Notes under the pieces: generated by a model
The model's input: only the letters and a program-made list of their open reading frames with translations
Told to the model about the DNA's origin: nothing
The model's database searches: none
Program-made: the position numbers and the translations under genes
In this document: one piece after another, positions 1-8,703 of the stretch
How the letters are laid out: every line of letters begins with the position of its first letter
Numbering within the stretch: the stretch's first letter is position 1
DNA from: NORP294 sp047627915
GTDB lineage: Bacteria > Bacteroidota > Bacteroidia > Flavobacteriales_E > Vicingaceae
Direction of reading: 5' to 3'
NCBI GenBank assembly: GCA_047627915.1
Contig: JBLHTZ010000013.1
Location: 1 to 58,811 of the forward strand
Length of the DNA: 58,811 nt

Positions 1-84
1 AATCCTTTCATTACAATAAAGATAAACCTTTTAATAATTTACTTTAAAAAAAGGCTTTGATTAATTTAGGAGCAGAAATACAAT

Positions 85-996
85 ATGAGTTTAATCGTCA
101 TTTTAGGGCCAACAGCTGTTGGAAAAACAAAACTTGCTGTGCAGCTTGCCTTGCAGTTAGATGCTGAAATAATAAGTGCTGACAGTCGGCAAGTTTATCG
201 CAACATGGACTTGGGAACCGGAAAAGACATAAAGGAGTACAATGTTGGTGGGTTTGCAGTTCCACATCATTTAATCGATATTAAAGATGCTAGCACCTCT
301 TACAATGTATTTGATTTTCAACAGGATTTCTATAAAGCGTATGAAGCAATAATTGGAAAAGGTAAAACAGTTATTTTGTGTGGGGGAACCGGTTTATACC
401 TAGAAGCTGCTCTAGCAAAAGATCAAATGATTGAAGTTCCTGTAAATGAAAGTTTACGAGTAGAATTAGCGCCATTAAATCAAGAGGAATTGGTTGAACG
501 ACTGCAGCGTATTTCTAGCACTTTGCATAACAATACCGATTTGGTTGACCGAGATAGAACGATTCGAGCAATGGAAATAGAGGAATTTAAAAAAAGATCG
601 ACAAAAGTTGCTAAAAGTCCTGTGCAGAAATCTATTGTAATTGGGCTTAAAATGGATCGAGAAAAGATACGTACAAGAATTGGAGATCGACTCAAGGTTA
701 GATTGGATGAAGGCATGATTGAGGAAGTACAATCTCTTTTAAAGCAAGGAGTGAGTCACGAACAGTTGAACTATTACGGCTTAGAATACCGTTTCCTTTC
801 TAATTACGTTGAAGGAAAAATGAATCATGAAGAAATGTTTGATGGTTTGGTACAAGCCATTAGAAGGTTTGCTAAAAAGCAAATGACCTGGTATAGAAGG
901 ATGGAAAAAAAAGGACAAAAAATTAATTGGATTAATGCTGAAGAGCAGATGGACGTCAAAGTTCAACAAGCTTTAAAGCTTATAAATAAGCAGTGA
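85..996 (+). CDS. miaA: tRNA dimethylallyltransferase MiaA
   Basis: Cytosolic enzyme that transfers the dimethylallyl group of DMAPP to N6 of A37 in tRNAs reading U-initial codons. The 303-residue protein has the P-loop GPTAVGKT at residues 8-15, the ADSRQVYR segment at 32-39 and a CGGTGLYLEA stretch near 94-103, all hallmarks of the family, and its length is normal. An AGGAG about 12 bases before the ATG supports the start. The stop overlaps the ATG of the downstream helicase gene (TGATG), so the two are probably translationally coupled. Nothing unusual is visible. Confidence 0.97.
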   Translation: MSLIVILGPTAVGKTKLAVQLALQLDAEIISADSRQVYRNMDLGTGKDIKEYNVGGFAVPHHLIDIKDASTSYNVFDFQQDFYKAYEAIIGKGKTVILCGGTGLYLEAALAKDQMIEVPVNESLRVELAPLNQEELVERLQRISSTLHNNTDLVDRDRTIRAMEIEEFKKRSTKVAKSPVQKSIVIGLKMDREKIRTRIGDRLKVRLDEGMIEEVQSLLKQGVSHEQLNYYGLEYRFLSNYVEGKMNHEEMFDGLVQAIRRFAKKQMTWYRRMEKKGQKINWINAEEQMDVKVQQALKLINKQ

Positions 997-3900
997 TGAA
1001 GGGAAAGTTTAACGTCTACAAGTCCTCCGCAGGTTCTGGGAAAACCTATACTTTGGTAAAAGAGTTTTTGCGCATTTGTTTAACAAGCAAAGACCTTTAT
1101 GGTTTTTCAAGAATATTGGCCATTACGTTTACCAATAAAGCTACTTTTGAAATGAAGCAAAGGATATTGTTAGCTTTAAAACAAATTGGTAACCAAGATT
1201 CAAAGGTTGTCGAACTGATGCAAAGCTTACAGGAAGAAACAGGCCTGGCAAAGGAAGAATTGGTGTTAAAGTGCCAACAAATCTTAACTGCTATTTTACA
1301 TTCCTATGCTGATTTTGGAATCAGTACGATAGATAAGTTTACCCATCGTTTGGTTCGAACCTTTGCAAAGGATTTAGGCTTATCCCCAACTTTTAAAGTG
1401 GAACTAGAGGCGTCAGAAGTATTGAACGAGGTTATCGATTTGTTAATTGATCAGCTTGGTATCGATGAAGCGTTATCTGAGCTTTTGATTCAATTTGCTT
1501 TTTCTCGCATGGAAGACGAAAAGACATGGAAAATTGACAAAGAAATGTTTCAGTTTGCCATGCAGTTCTTTCAAGAGCAGTCATTTCCATATCTGAAAGA
1601 ATTAAGAGAATTGCCATTGTCAAGCTATAAAGAAACCTTTAAAACATATAACAAGGCTCTCAAAAATTTTGAAAAGAAAATTAAAGGTATAGGGAAAGAA
1701 GCGATGGAATTGATTGCGGCTAACCGAATTGATAAATCGTCATTATTTGGAGGCGGAGTAATTTATAATTTCTTTCTGCGGTTTCAAGAGTTTGATCTGA
1801 AAAACCTTAGTCCTGTTCCAACTGCAGTAAAGTCTATAGAAGAAGATAAATGGCTAGCTGGTAAATGCACAAGTGAGCAAGCAAATGCCATTGAGGGAAT
1901 TAAGTCGCAGTTAGCTGATTTATTCCATAAAGGAGTTGCCTATCATAAGGAGAACATTAAGAATTACCTCGCCATTCGTGAAACGCTAAAATACATTCAC
2001 TCATTACGATTATTGAATCACATAGAAAAGAAACTAAACGAGTACAAAAAGGATGAGAAAATTCTCAATATATCGGATTTCAATCAGTTGATTTCGTCAA
2101 TAGTGGAACATGAACCGATGCCTTTTATTTATGAGCGTTTGGGAGATAAATACCAGCACTTGATGATTGACGAATTTCAAGATACTTCTGTTTTACAGTT
2201 CTCTAACTTATTGCCTTTGGTAGAAAACTCCTTAGCTCAAGGATTTGAAAATTTAATTGTTGGGGATGCAAAGCAGGCTATTTATCGATTCAGAGGAGGA
2301 GAGGTAGAGCAGTTCTCAGAAATGCCGCATTATGTATTGCCTGAAATTCAGCAAAATGAGTTGTATCTAGAACGCATGCAAACTCTAGCATTTCAATACA
2401 ATAAAACTGATTTGGCAACCAATTATCGTTCGCTTACCGAAGTGGTGCATTTTAACAATGCTTTTTTTGAATATGTAAAGAATGATGCCAATTTAACGCC
2501 TAAAATAAAAACTATATTCGAAGGTCATCAGCAAAAAACATTGGCAAAAAAGAGTGGAGGATACGTTGAAATTCAATTTATTGAAGGTGAAAAGTCGGAG
2601 GAGCGATCGTCGCTATACCAACAAAATATTTTAGATATAATTCAACGGAGTCTGGAAAAAGGTTATCAATTAAAAGACATTGCGATTTTAGTACGCAAGA
2701 AGTCTCAAGGAAGAGATGCAGCTGAATTTCTAAAGGCTAATGATATCAATGTGTTGTCTAGTGAAGCATTATTGCTTAGGAACGACAATGCAGTTAATTT
2801 TTTAATTCGATTTGCACAATGGATTTTTCAACCACAAACGCATTTGTATCGAAAAGAGATAATAGAGTATTTAGTAGAACAAAAGTTTCTTTCAGGAAAG
2901 TTGCACGACTATTATACAATGGAGGCTACTGGTAAGAGCACCCAAAGTTTATTAGATGAAACCGGACTTGCTATAGATGTGGAACATCTAAAGTTATTGG
3001 CTTCTCATGAATTCTTTGAAGAAATCATTCGAATGTTCGGATTAGACAAAACGTACAATGTCTATCTTCAGTTTTTGCAAGACGCTGTATTTGATTATTT
3101 TAAATCGAATAAAGGGAATGTGCAAAGTTTTTTAGACTGGTGGGAAGAGAATCAAGAACGGTTTAGTATTTCAACTTCTGATGATACTAATGCTGTGAGT
3201 ATTATGACCATCCACAAGTCCAAGGGGTTGGAATTTCCAGTTTGTATTGTTCCATTTGCAGAGCAAGAAATAGCGCAACATGGACCTATGCGAACAAACC
3301 TTATCTGGACTAAAACAGCAACTGAACCTTCTGTTCAACTTCCTTACGCCTTAGTGGAATTCGGCAATGATTTGCAAAATTCTGAACTTTCAGCGGCCTA
3401 TGATACGGAATTGGAAAAGTTGCAAATTGACTTCATGTGCGACAACTACGTTGCATTTACTAGAGCTGTAGATGCATTGTTTGTGTTAACGGCCCAATAC
3501 AAAATGCCTAAAAGTGCACCTTCAAATCCAAGTTTGGTGAAGTTACCACAGTTGATTAATGCTTTTGTTGAACAAAGTGGGTTAGATTCTAACGGAAGTG
3601 CAGTAACTTGGGGGGAATTTCCTTCAAAATTAGCAGAACATAATTCAAAAGAAGAGGAGTATCCACTGAACTACCTTTCCTCACCTTGGAGTGACAAAAT
3701 TAAAATTAGTGCTAGCAGCCAATCCACATGGAAGGAGAACGAGCCCATACAATATGGAATTTTAATGCACGAAATTTTAGGTGAAATAACAAGTATTCAT
3801 GATGTTGAAGAAGTACTTCAACGGTACAAGGCCGATGGCTCATTGAACGGAGTTGAGTTTGAAACAATGGGGAAGAAGCTCAACCAAATTGTGACGAATG

Positions 3901-4163
3901 CACAAATACAACCTTTCTTTGACGAGAAATATTCGGTTAAACAAGAAGCTAGTATGTTAAGTAGTTCCGGAAAATTACTGAGGCCCGATCGAGTTGTCTT
4001 TTGGGAAAATAAAACTGTAATTCTCGATTTTAAGACTGGTGAAAAGAATGAAGCTCATCACAATCAAATGAAAGAGTATCAGTTTGTGTTAGAAGAAATA
4101 AGCACAAATGAGGTGGAGGCATACCTTTTATATACAGAAACTGAAGAGTTGGTGAAGGTTTAA
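996..4163 (+). CDS. UvrD/RecB-family helicase-nuclease (AddA-like)
   Basis: Superfamily 1 helicase with a C-terminal nuclease, probably the helicase subunit of an AddAB/RecBCD-type double-strand-break repair enzyme. Visible motifs: Walker A SSAGSGKT at residues 10-17, Walker B MIDEFQDTS near 389, motif III VGDAKQAIYRFRGG shortly after, motif V MTIHKSKGLEF near 740, and YVAFTRAVD (motif VI). Near the C-terminus RPDRVVFWENKTVILDFKTG followed by QMKEY is a complete PD-(D/E)xK nuclease signature, so the nuclease looks intact. A GTG three bases upstream is possible, but the ATG at 996 overlaps the miaA stop in a classic TGATG junction. The AddB partner is not next to it. Confidence 0.93.
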   Translation: MKGKFNVYKSSAGSGKTYTLVKEFLRICLTSKDLYGFSRILAITFTNKATFEMKQRILLALKQIGNQDSKVVELMQSLQEETGLAKEELVLKCQQILTAILHSYADFGISTIDKFTHRLVRTFAKDLGLSPTFKVELEASEVLNEVIDLLIDQLGIDEALSELLIQFAFSRMEDEKTWKIDKEMFQFAMQFFQEQSFPYLKELRELPLSSYKETFKTYNKALKNFEKKIKGIGKEAMELIAANRIDKSSLFGGGVIYNFFLRFQEFDLKNLSPVPTAVKSIEEDKWLAGKCTSEQANAIEGIKSQLADLFHKGVAYHKENIKNYLAIRETLKYIHSLRLLNHIEKKLNEYKKDEKILNISDFNQLISSIVEHEPMPFIYERLGDKYQHLMIDEFQDTSVLQFSNLLPLVENSLAQGFENLIVGDAKQAIYRFRGGEVEQFSEMPHYVLPEIQQNELYLERMQTLAFQYNKTDLATNYRSLTEVVHFNNAFFEYVKNDANLTPKIKTIFEGHQQKTLAKKSGGYVEIQFIEGEKSEERSSLYQQNILDIIQRSLEKGYQLKDIAILVRKKSQGRDAAEFLKANDINVLSSEALLLRNDNAVNFLIRFAQWIFQPQTHLYRKEIIEYLVEQKFLSGKLHDYYTMEATGKSTQSLLDETGLAIDVEHLKLLASHEFFEEIIRMFGLDKTYNVYLQFLQDAVFDYFKSNKGNVQSFLDWWEENQERFSISTSDDTNAVSIMTIHKSKGLEFPVCIVPFAEQEIAQHGPMRTNLIWTKTATEPSVQLPYALVEFGNDLQNSELSAAYDTELEKLQIDFMCDNYVAFTRAVDALFVLTAQYKMPKSAPSNPSLVKLPQLINAFVEQSGLDSNGSAVTWGEFPSKLAEHNSKEEEYPLNYLSSPWSDKIKISASSQSTWKENEPIQYGILMHEILGEITSIHDVEEVLQRYKADGSLNGVEFETMGKKLNQIVTNAQIQPFFDEKYSVKQEASMLSSSGKLLRPDRVVFWENKTVILDFKTGEKNEAHHNQMKEYQFVLEEISTNEVEAYLLYTETEELVKV

Positions 4164-4816
4164 CTAGCCAGCTCTTTCAATTCATTACATGTCTTTTTTG
4201 GGTCGGCTGATTTAAAAACAAAACTACCTGCAACTAGGACATCTGCTCCAGCATCTATTAATTTCTTAGCGTTTGCAGAGGTTACTCCACCGTCAATTTC
4301 AATCAGCGTGGAAGCTCCTTTTTCGTCAATCATTCTTCTTAGCTTACGCACCTTGTCATAGGTTTGCTCAATGAAAGATTGTCCACCAAAACCTGGGTTT
4401 ACAGACATTACGCAAACTAAATCAATGTCTTTAATCACATCTTCTAGTAAAGCGATTGGAGTGTGTGGGTTTAACGCAACACCTGCCTTCATGTCTTCCG
4501 CTTTAATTGCTTGAAGTGTTCTGTGAAGGTGATTACATGCTTCGTAATGAACCGTTAAAATATCAGCTCCAACAGCTTTGAAATCTTTGATGTAGCGATC
4601 GGGGTCAACAATCATCAAGTGAACATCAAATGGTTTGGTAGAATGTGGTTTAATGGCCTTGATTACCGGCATTCCGAATGAAATGTTAGGTACAAAAACT
4701 CCATCCATTACATCAATGTGGTACCAATCTGCTGAACTATTTTCAATTATATCACAAGCTGACTGTAAGTTAGAGAAGTCTGCTGCAAGAATGGAAGGGG
4801 CGATTTTATAATCCAT
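4160..4816 (-). CDS. rpe: ribulose-phosphate 3-epimerase
   Basis: Interconverts ribulose 5-phosphate and xylulose 5-phosphate in the pentose phosphate pathway. The 218-residue protein shows the N-terminal APSILAADFSNL, the metal-binding and catalytic HIDVMDGVFVPN near 33-44, VNPGFGGQSF near 140-150 and the phosphate-binding EIDGGV near 172, with full TIM-barrel length. It is convergent with the helicase gene and the two stop codons overlap by four bases. A lone gene lying just downstream of rpoD on the same strand, separated by about 40 bases. Confidence 0.97.
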   Translation of the reverse strand: MDYKIAPSILAADFSNLQSACDIIENSSADWYHIDVMDGVFVPNISFGMPVIKAIKPHSTKPFDVHLMIVDPDRYIKDFKAVGADILTVHYEACNHLHRTLQAIKAEDMKAGVALNPHTPIALLEDVIKDIDLVCVMSVNPGFGGQSFIEQTYDKVRKLRRMIDEKGASTLIEIDGGVTSANAKKLIDAGADVLVAGSFVFKSADPKKTCNELKELAS

Positions 4817-4858
4817 CTTTTTTTTACAAAAATAGAAGATTATAAGCTTGTACGCGGC

Positions 4859-5725
4859 TTAGCCCAAATAAGATTTCAAAATTTTTGTATGACTGTTCAC
4901 TTTTAGTCGTCGCACGGCTTTTTCTTTGATCTGACGAACTCTCTCTCTCGTTAGGCCGAACTTCATACCAATCTCTTCTAAAGAGTGAGGAGAGGTTCCA
5001 TTTAAGCCAAAGAACAAACGTAGTATCTCAGCCTCTCTGGAAGGTAAAAAGGTAAGTGATTGTTGGACTTCGTTGCAAAGAGATTCTGTCAACAAGGATT
5101 TATCGGGATCCGGGGTAGATGAATTTTTTAGTAAATCGTACATGCTGCCACTTTCTTCATCTGAACTTAAGGGCGCATCCATCGATACGTGTCGCCGGTT
5201 GTTTTTAATTGAACTTAAAATGTCTTGATCTGAAATATCAACGCATGCTGCAATTTCGTGTGGCAAAGGTTCGCGCTCGTATTTTTGCTCTAATTCATTA
5301 AATACCTTTCTCACTTTATTGATGTTTCCAATTTTGTTTAACGGTAAGCGGACAATTCTAGATTGCTCGGCAATCGCTTGCATGATTGATTGACGAATCC
5401 ACCAAACAGCATAAGAGATGAACTTAAAACCTCTTGTTTCGTCAAATTTTTGGGCGGCTTTAATTAACCCTAAGTTTCCTTCGTTAATTAAATCTGAGAG
5501 GCCCAAGCCTTGATTTTGATATTGTTTAGCCACAGAAACAACAAAACGAAGGTTTGCTTTGGTTAATTTCTCTAGGGCTGTAGCATCACCTTCTCTAATT
5601 CGAATGGCCAGTGAAACTTCTTCTTCTGCAGTGATCAGGTCAACTTTTCCAATTTCTTGTAAATATCTATCAAGTGAAACAGTTTGTCGATTGGTAATGC
5701 TTTTAGAAATCTTAAGTTGTCTCAT
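4859..5725 (-). CDS. rpoD: RNA polymerase sigma factor RpoD/SigA
   Basis: Primary sigma factor. At 288 residues it lacks the long acidic region 1.1 seen in Proteobacteria, as is usual in Bacteroidota. Region 1.2 (SLDRYLQEIGKVDLIT, about 17-32), region 2 (LRFVVSVAKQYQNQGLGLSD, then YAVWWIRQSIMQAIAEQSR), region 3 and region 4.2 (GLTRERVRQIKEKAVRRLK near 252-270) are all present. The upstream interval to pnp is about 420 bases and contains a hairpin whose poly-U tail faces rpoD, plus two copies of a 10-base direct repeat, so its leader or promoter region may be regulated (see findings). Confidence 0.96.
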   Translation of the reverse strand: MRQLKISKSITNRQTVSLDRYLQEIGKVDLITAEEEVSLAIRIREGDATALEKLTKANLRFVVSVAKQYQNQGLGLSDLINEGNLGLIKAAQKFDETRGFKFISYAVWWIRQSIMQAIAEQSRIVRLPLNKIGNINKVRKVFNELEQKYEREPLPHEIAACVDISDQDILSSIKNNRRHVSMDAPLSSDEESGSMYDLLKNSSTPDPDKSLLTESLCNEVQQSLTFLPSREAEILRLFFGLNGTSPHSLEEIGMKFGLTRERVRQIKEKAVRRLKVNSHTKILKSYLG

Positions 5726-5864
5726 TCCCGTTGTTGGTTAATATGTAAATATTGAGATAGAATCTGCTTTTAAATATAAGCAAAAACATTATATTTTAAC
5801 ATATTTTGACAATCTTAGCACAATATGTGAGAATTCAACATAGAAAAAGATGCTTTAAGGAACG

Positions 5865-5910
5865 AAAAAGCCCTTTTGGTCGTATGTTGAATCAAGACAC
5901 AAAAGGGCTT
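5865..5910 (-). terminator. intrinsic terminator upstream of rpoD
   Basis: Perfect 11-bp inverted repeat AAGCCCTTTTG (5868-5878) / CAAAAGGGCTT (5900-5910) with a 21-base loop. Read on the minus strand the stem is followed by a run of U, so it should stop minus-strand transcription about 140 bases before the rpoD start codon. It lies beyond a separate pnp terminator and so could end a short RNA or act as an rpoD leader attenuator. Confidence 0.75.
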
Positions 5911-5980
5911 CAAAAGCAGAAGTTAAACAATTACTTCGGTGTAAATATGATTCATTTCTTCTGCAAACTAGATGATCAAA

Positions 5981-6011
5981 TTCACGGTTGAGGCATTTGA
6001 GTTCACGGTTG
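5981..6011. repeat. 10-bp direct repeat, 21-bp period
   Basis: TTCACGGTTG occurs at 5981-5990 and again at 6002-6011, exactly 21 bases apart, which places both copies on the same helix face. The position is 256-286 bases upstream of rpoD. A regulator-binding site is possible; chance duplication is not excluded. Confidence 0.4.
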
Positions 6012-6058
6012 CGTTATTTAGTGCATGATGGTTGAGTCGACTATTAAAAGTATGTAAA

Positions 6059-6123
6059 CAAAAAAGCCCTTGCTTTATTTGTCACACTGACCGGAGTCGG
6101 GGTGTAGACAAAAGCAAGGGCTT
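6059..6123 (-). terminator. long-stem terminator of pnp
   Basis: Perfect 13-bp arms AAGCCCTTGCTTT (6064-6076) / AAAGCAAGGGCTT (6111-6123). Inside them the stem continues through TTGTC/GACAA, ACAC/GTGT and GAC/GTC pairs around a CGGA tip. On the minus strand it ends in six U residues, 22 bases past the pnp stop codon. It is an unusually long terminator stem. Confidence 0.85.
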
Positions 6124-6144
6124 CTCTATTCTATGTAAAAAGAC

Positions 6145-8277
6145 TTAGTCTTCTTTTTGTTCTGGCTTTGGTAATAAAGCTTTTCTAGACAATTTGAATT
6201 TTCTAGTTTTAGGATCAATAGCAACTAATTGCACCTCAATCATATCACCTTCTTTCAATTCATCTTCCACTTTCTCTACTCTTTTATGAGCAATTTCAGA
6301 AATGTGCAACAAACCGTCTTGTCCAGGTAAAATCTCAACAAATGCACCAAATGCAACAATTGATTTTACTTTTCCTTTGTAAGTTTCACCTACTTCTGGA
6401 ATAGCTGTAATAGCTTTAATTCTAGCAACAGCAGCATCAGAACCTTCTTGATCCGTAGAAACGATATCAATTACGCCCATGTTATCTACTTCTTCTAAAA
6501 CAATTGTAGTTCCAGTTTCTTCTTGAATAGCTTGAATAATTTTTCCACCTGGTCCAATTACTGCTCCAATCATTTCCTTAGGAATTCTCAATTGAATAAT
6601 TCTTGGGGCGTTTGATTTGTATTCTGCAGCTGGTTTAGAAATGGTTTTATTCATTTCACCTAAAATGTGCATTCTACCTTCTTTAGCTTGAGCTAATGCT
6701 TCTTCTAAAACTTGGAAAGAAAGACCTTTTACTTTGATGTCCATTTGACAAGCAGTAATTCCATCTGCAGTTCCTGTAACTTTAAAGTCCATATCTCCTA
6801 AGTGATCTTCATCACCTAAAATATCAGAAAGTACAGCATAGTTTCCATCAGTACCACTGATTAGTCCCATGGCAATACCTGAAACTGGTTTCTTCAATTT
6901 AACACCAGCATCCATTAACGCTAACGAACCACCACAAACTGATGCCATAGAAGAAGAACCGTTAGATTCTAAAATATCAGAAACAACTCTGATGGTATAT
7001 GGATTGTCTGTACCTGTTGGAATCATTGGTTTCAAAGCTCTCATGGCTAAGTTACCGTGACCAATTTCTCTTCTACCCGGACCTCTGTTTGGTCTAGCTT
7101 CTCCTGTTGAGAAAGAAGGGAAGTTGTAATGTAAAATGAATTTTTCAGATTCCGTGATTAACGCTCTGTCAACTCTTTGCTCATCCATTTTGCTACCTAG
7201 AGTAACAGAAACTAGCGACTGAGTTTCACCTCTTGTAAATAGAGCAGAACCGTGAGAACCCGGTAAGTAATCAATCTCGCTCCAGATTGGTCTGATTTCA
7301 GTTGTTTTTCTTCCATCAAGTCTAATCTTTTCATTCAATACAACATCTCTTACTGCTTCTTTTTGAGCTTTACCGAAATACTGCTTCAATAAGAATCCGT
7401 TCTCTTTAACGAAGTCAGCATCTAACGTAGCGATGAAATCATCTTTTACAGCTTTGAAGTCAGCACCTCTTTTGTATTTGTCAGCATTACCTTCTTTAGC
7501 AATAGCGAAACATCTGTCGTAAGCGAAGTCATGAATTTTCTTCATTAAATCCTCGTCAGACTTCTCGTGGTTGTATTCTCTCTTAGTTTGAGATTTTTCA
7601 ACTAACGCAGCTAAATCATTCTGTAATTTACATTGAACTTGAATGGCTTTGTGCGCTTCTTTAATTCCTTCTAACATTTCTGCTTCAGAAACTTCTAGCA
7701 TTTCACCTTCTACCATTACTACGCTTTCCATAGTACCTGCAATCATCAAGTCGATGTCTGCATTAGGAAGTTCGTCTAAGTTTGGATTAATTCTCCAAGC
7801 TCCATCAATTCTTGCAATTCTAACTTCAGATGTAGCCTCTTGGAAAGGAATATCTGAAACCATAATTGCAGCAGAGGCAGCAAAACATGCTAAAGAATCC
7901 GTTGCTACATTTTCTTCAGCCGATATAAGTGAAATAGTTACTATTGTACTTGCATGGAAATCAGAAGGGAATAAAGGTCTTAAAGCTCTATCTACTAATC
8001 TTGATACTAAAACTTCGCCATCTGATGGCCTGTTTTCTCTTTTTAAGAATCCACCTGGGAATCTTCCAATTGCAGAGAACTTCTCTCTGTAATCTACCAT
8101 TAAAGGTAAGAAGTCGACGTCTTCGCCGGCTGTTTGCTCAGCAACTACTGTTGCTAAAAGCATTGTTTTACCCATTTTTAAGACGATTGAACCGTCTGCT
8201 TGCTTAGCTAATTTTCCTGTTTCTAAGCTAATTTCCCGCCCATCGGGAAGTGTCATTGTCTGTGTTATTGCTTTCAT
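6145..8277 (-). CDS. pnp: polyribonucleotide nucleotidyltransferase (PNPase)
   Basis: Phosphorolytic 3'-5' exoribonuclease of the RNA degradosome. The 710-residue protein has two RNase PH domains: the first at about 5-210 and the second at about 310-540, with FTRGETQSL and GPGRREIGHGNLA as typical elements. These are followed by a KH domain (IGAVIGPGGKIIQAIQEETG near 575) and an S1 domain (GKVKSIVAFGAFVEILPGQDGLLHISE near 640). Length and order are standard. The gene follows rpsO on the same strand with a terminator between them, the conserved rpsO-pnp arrangement. A very long terminator hairpin closes the transcript. Confidence 0.98.
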   Translation of the reverse strand: MKAITQTMTLPDGREISLETGKLAKQADGSIVLKMGKTMLLATVVAEQTAGEDVDFLPLMVDYREKFSAIGRFPGGFLKRENRPSDGEVLVSRLVDRALRPLFPSDFHASTIVTISLISAEENVATDSLACFAASAAIMVSDIPFQEATSEVRIARIDGAWRINPNLDELPNADIDLMIAGTMESVVMVEGEMLEVSEAEMLEGIKEAHKAIQVQCKLQNDLAALVEKSQTKREYNHEKSDEDLMKKIHDFAYDRCFAIAKEGNADKYKRGADFKAVKDDFIATLDADFVKENGFLLKQYFGKAQKEAVRDVVLNEKIRLDGRKTTEIRPIWSEIDYLPGSHGSALFTRGETQSLVSVTLGSKMDEQRVDRALITESEKFILHYNFPSFSTGEARPNRGPGRREIGHGNLAMRALKPMIPTGTDNPYTIRVVSDILESNGSSSMASVCGGSLALMDAGVKLKKPVSGIAMGLISGTDGNYAVLSDILGDEDHLGDMDFKVTGTADGITACQMDIKVKGLSFQVLEEALAQAKEGRMHILGEMNKTISKPAAEYKSNAPRIIQLRIPKEMIGAVIGPGGKIIQAIQEETGTTIVLEEVDNMGVIDIVSTDQEGSDAAVARIKAITAIPEVGETYKGKVKSIVAFGAFVEILPGQDGLLHISEIAHKRVEKVEDELKEGDMIEVQLVAIDPKTRKFKLSRKALLPKPEQKED

Positions 8278-8307
8278 TGACGTTGTTTACAATTTATTAT
8301 AAATAGT

Positions 8308-8339
8308 AAAGGGGGAATCGTTTCAAACGTTCCCCCTTT
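8308..8339 (-). terminator. rpsO terminator
   Basis: Inverted repeat AAAGGGGGAA...TTCCCCCTTT around a short loop, 46 bases past the rpsO stop and upstream of pnp. A G/C-rich stem with weak U tracts; some read-through into pnp would be expected, as in other rpsO-pnp loci. Confidence 0.75.
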
Positions 8340-8384
8340 ATTGAAATTTTATATAGTGAATACTAAGAAGTTACTCTGAATCAT

Positions 8385-8654
8385 TTATTTTCTAATTCCT
8401 AGCTCCTTAATCAATTCTCTATACTTTACTATATCTTTATTTTTCAAGTAATCTAAAAGTTTTCTCCTTTTTCCAACCAAAGTAACTAATGCTCTTTCTG
8501 TAGCAAAATCTTTATGATTTTGTTTCAAATGACCAGTTAAGTGATTGATTCTTTCTGTAAAAAGAGCTACTTGTCCTTCAGTAGAACCAGTATTGTTTTT
8601 ACTTTTTCCGAATTTCTCGAAGATTTGTTGTTTATTTTCAGTGCTAAGCGTCAT
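8385..8654 (-). CDS. rpsO: 30S ribosomal protein S15
   Basis: Small-subunit protein that binds 16S rRNA helices 20-22. The 89 residues are standard length and contain the family core: KNNTGSTEGQVALFTERINHL, LKQNHKDFATERALVTLVGK and RRKLLDYLKNKDIVKYRELI. It lies upstream of pnp on the same strand, the near-universal order. A hairpin terminator separates the two. Confidence 0.98.
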   Translation of the reverse strand: MTLSTENKQQIFEKFGKSKNNTGSTEGQVALFTERINHLTGHLKQNHKDFATERALVTLVGKRRKLLDYLKNKDIVKYRELIKELGIRK

Positions 8655-8703
8655 GTCTTATTTCCTATAAAATTTGAAGATGCAAATGTAAAAAAAAAAT
8701 GCG

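Larger units (their letters stand above)
5865..6050 (-). ncRNA. possible small RNA or rpoD leader between two terminators
   Basis: The minus strand between the pnp terminator (6059-6123) and a second minus-strand terminator (5865-5910) contains no convincing ORF. It does contain an inverted repeat GCAGAAG/CTTCTGC (5916-5922 and 5958-5964) and two copies of the 10-mer TTCACGGTTG (plus-strand reading). Two same-direction terminators with structured sequence between them are what a short independent transcript would look like. The 5' end is arbitrary because no clean promoter was recognised. It could equally be an attenuated rpoD leader. Confidence 0.3.

Noticed and set aside
5806..5991. 61-codon plus-strand frame between rpoD and pnp
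   Set aside because: It runs across a terminator hairpin and has no start context or recognisable product; better seen as non-coding.
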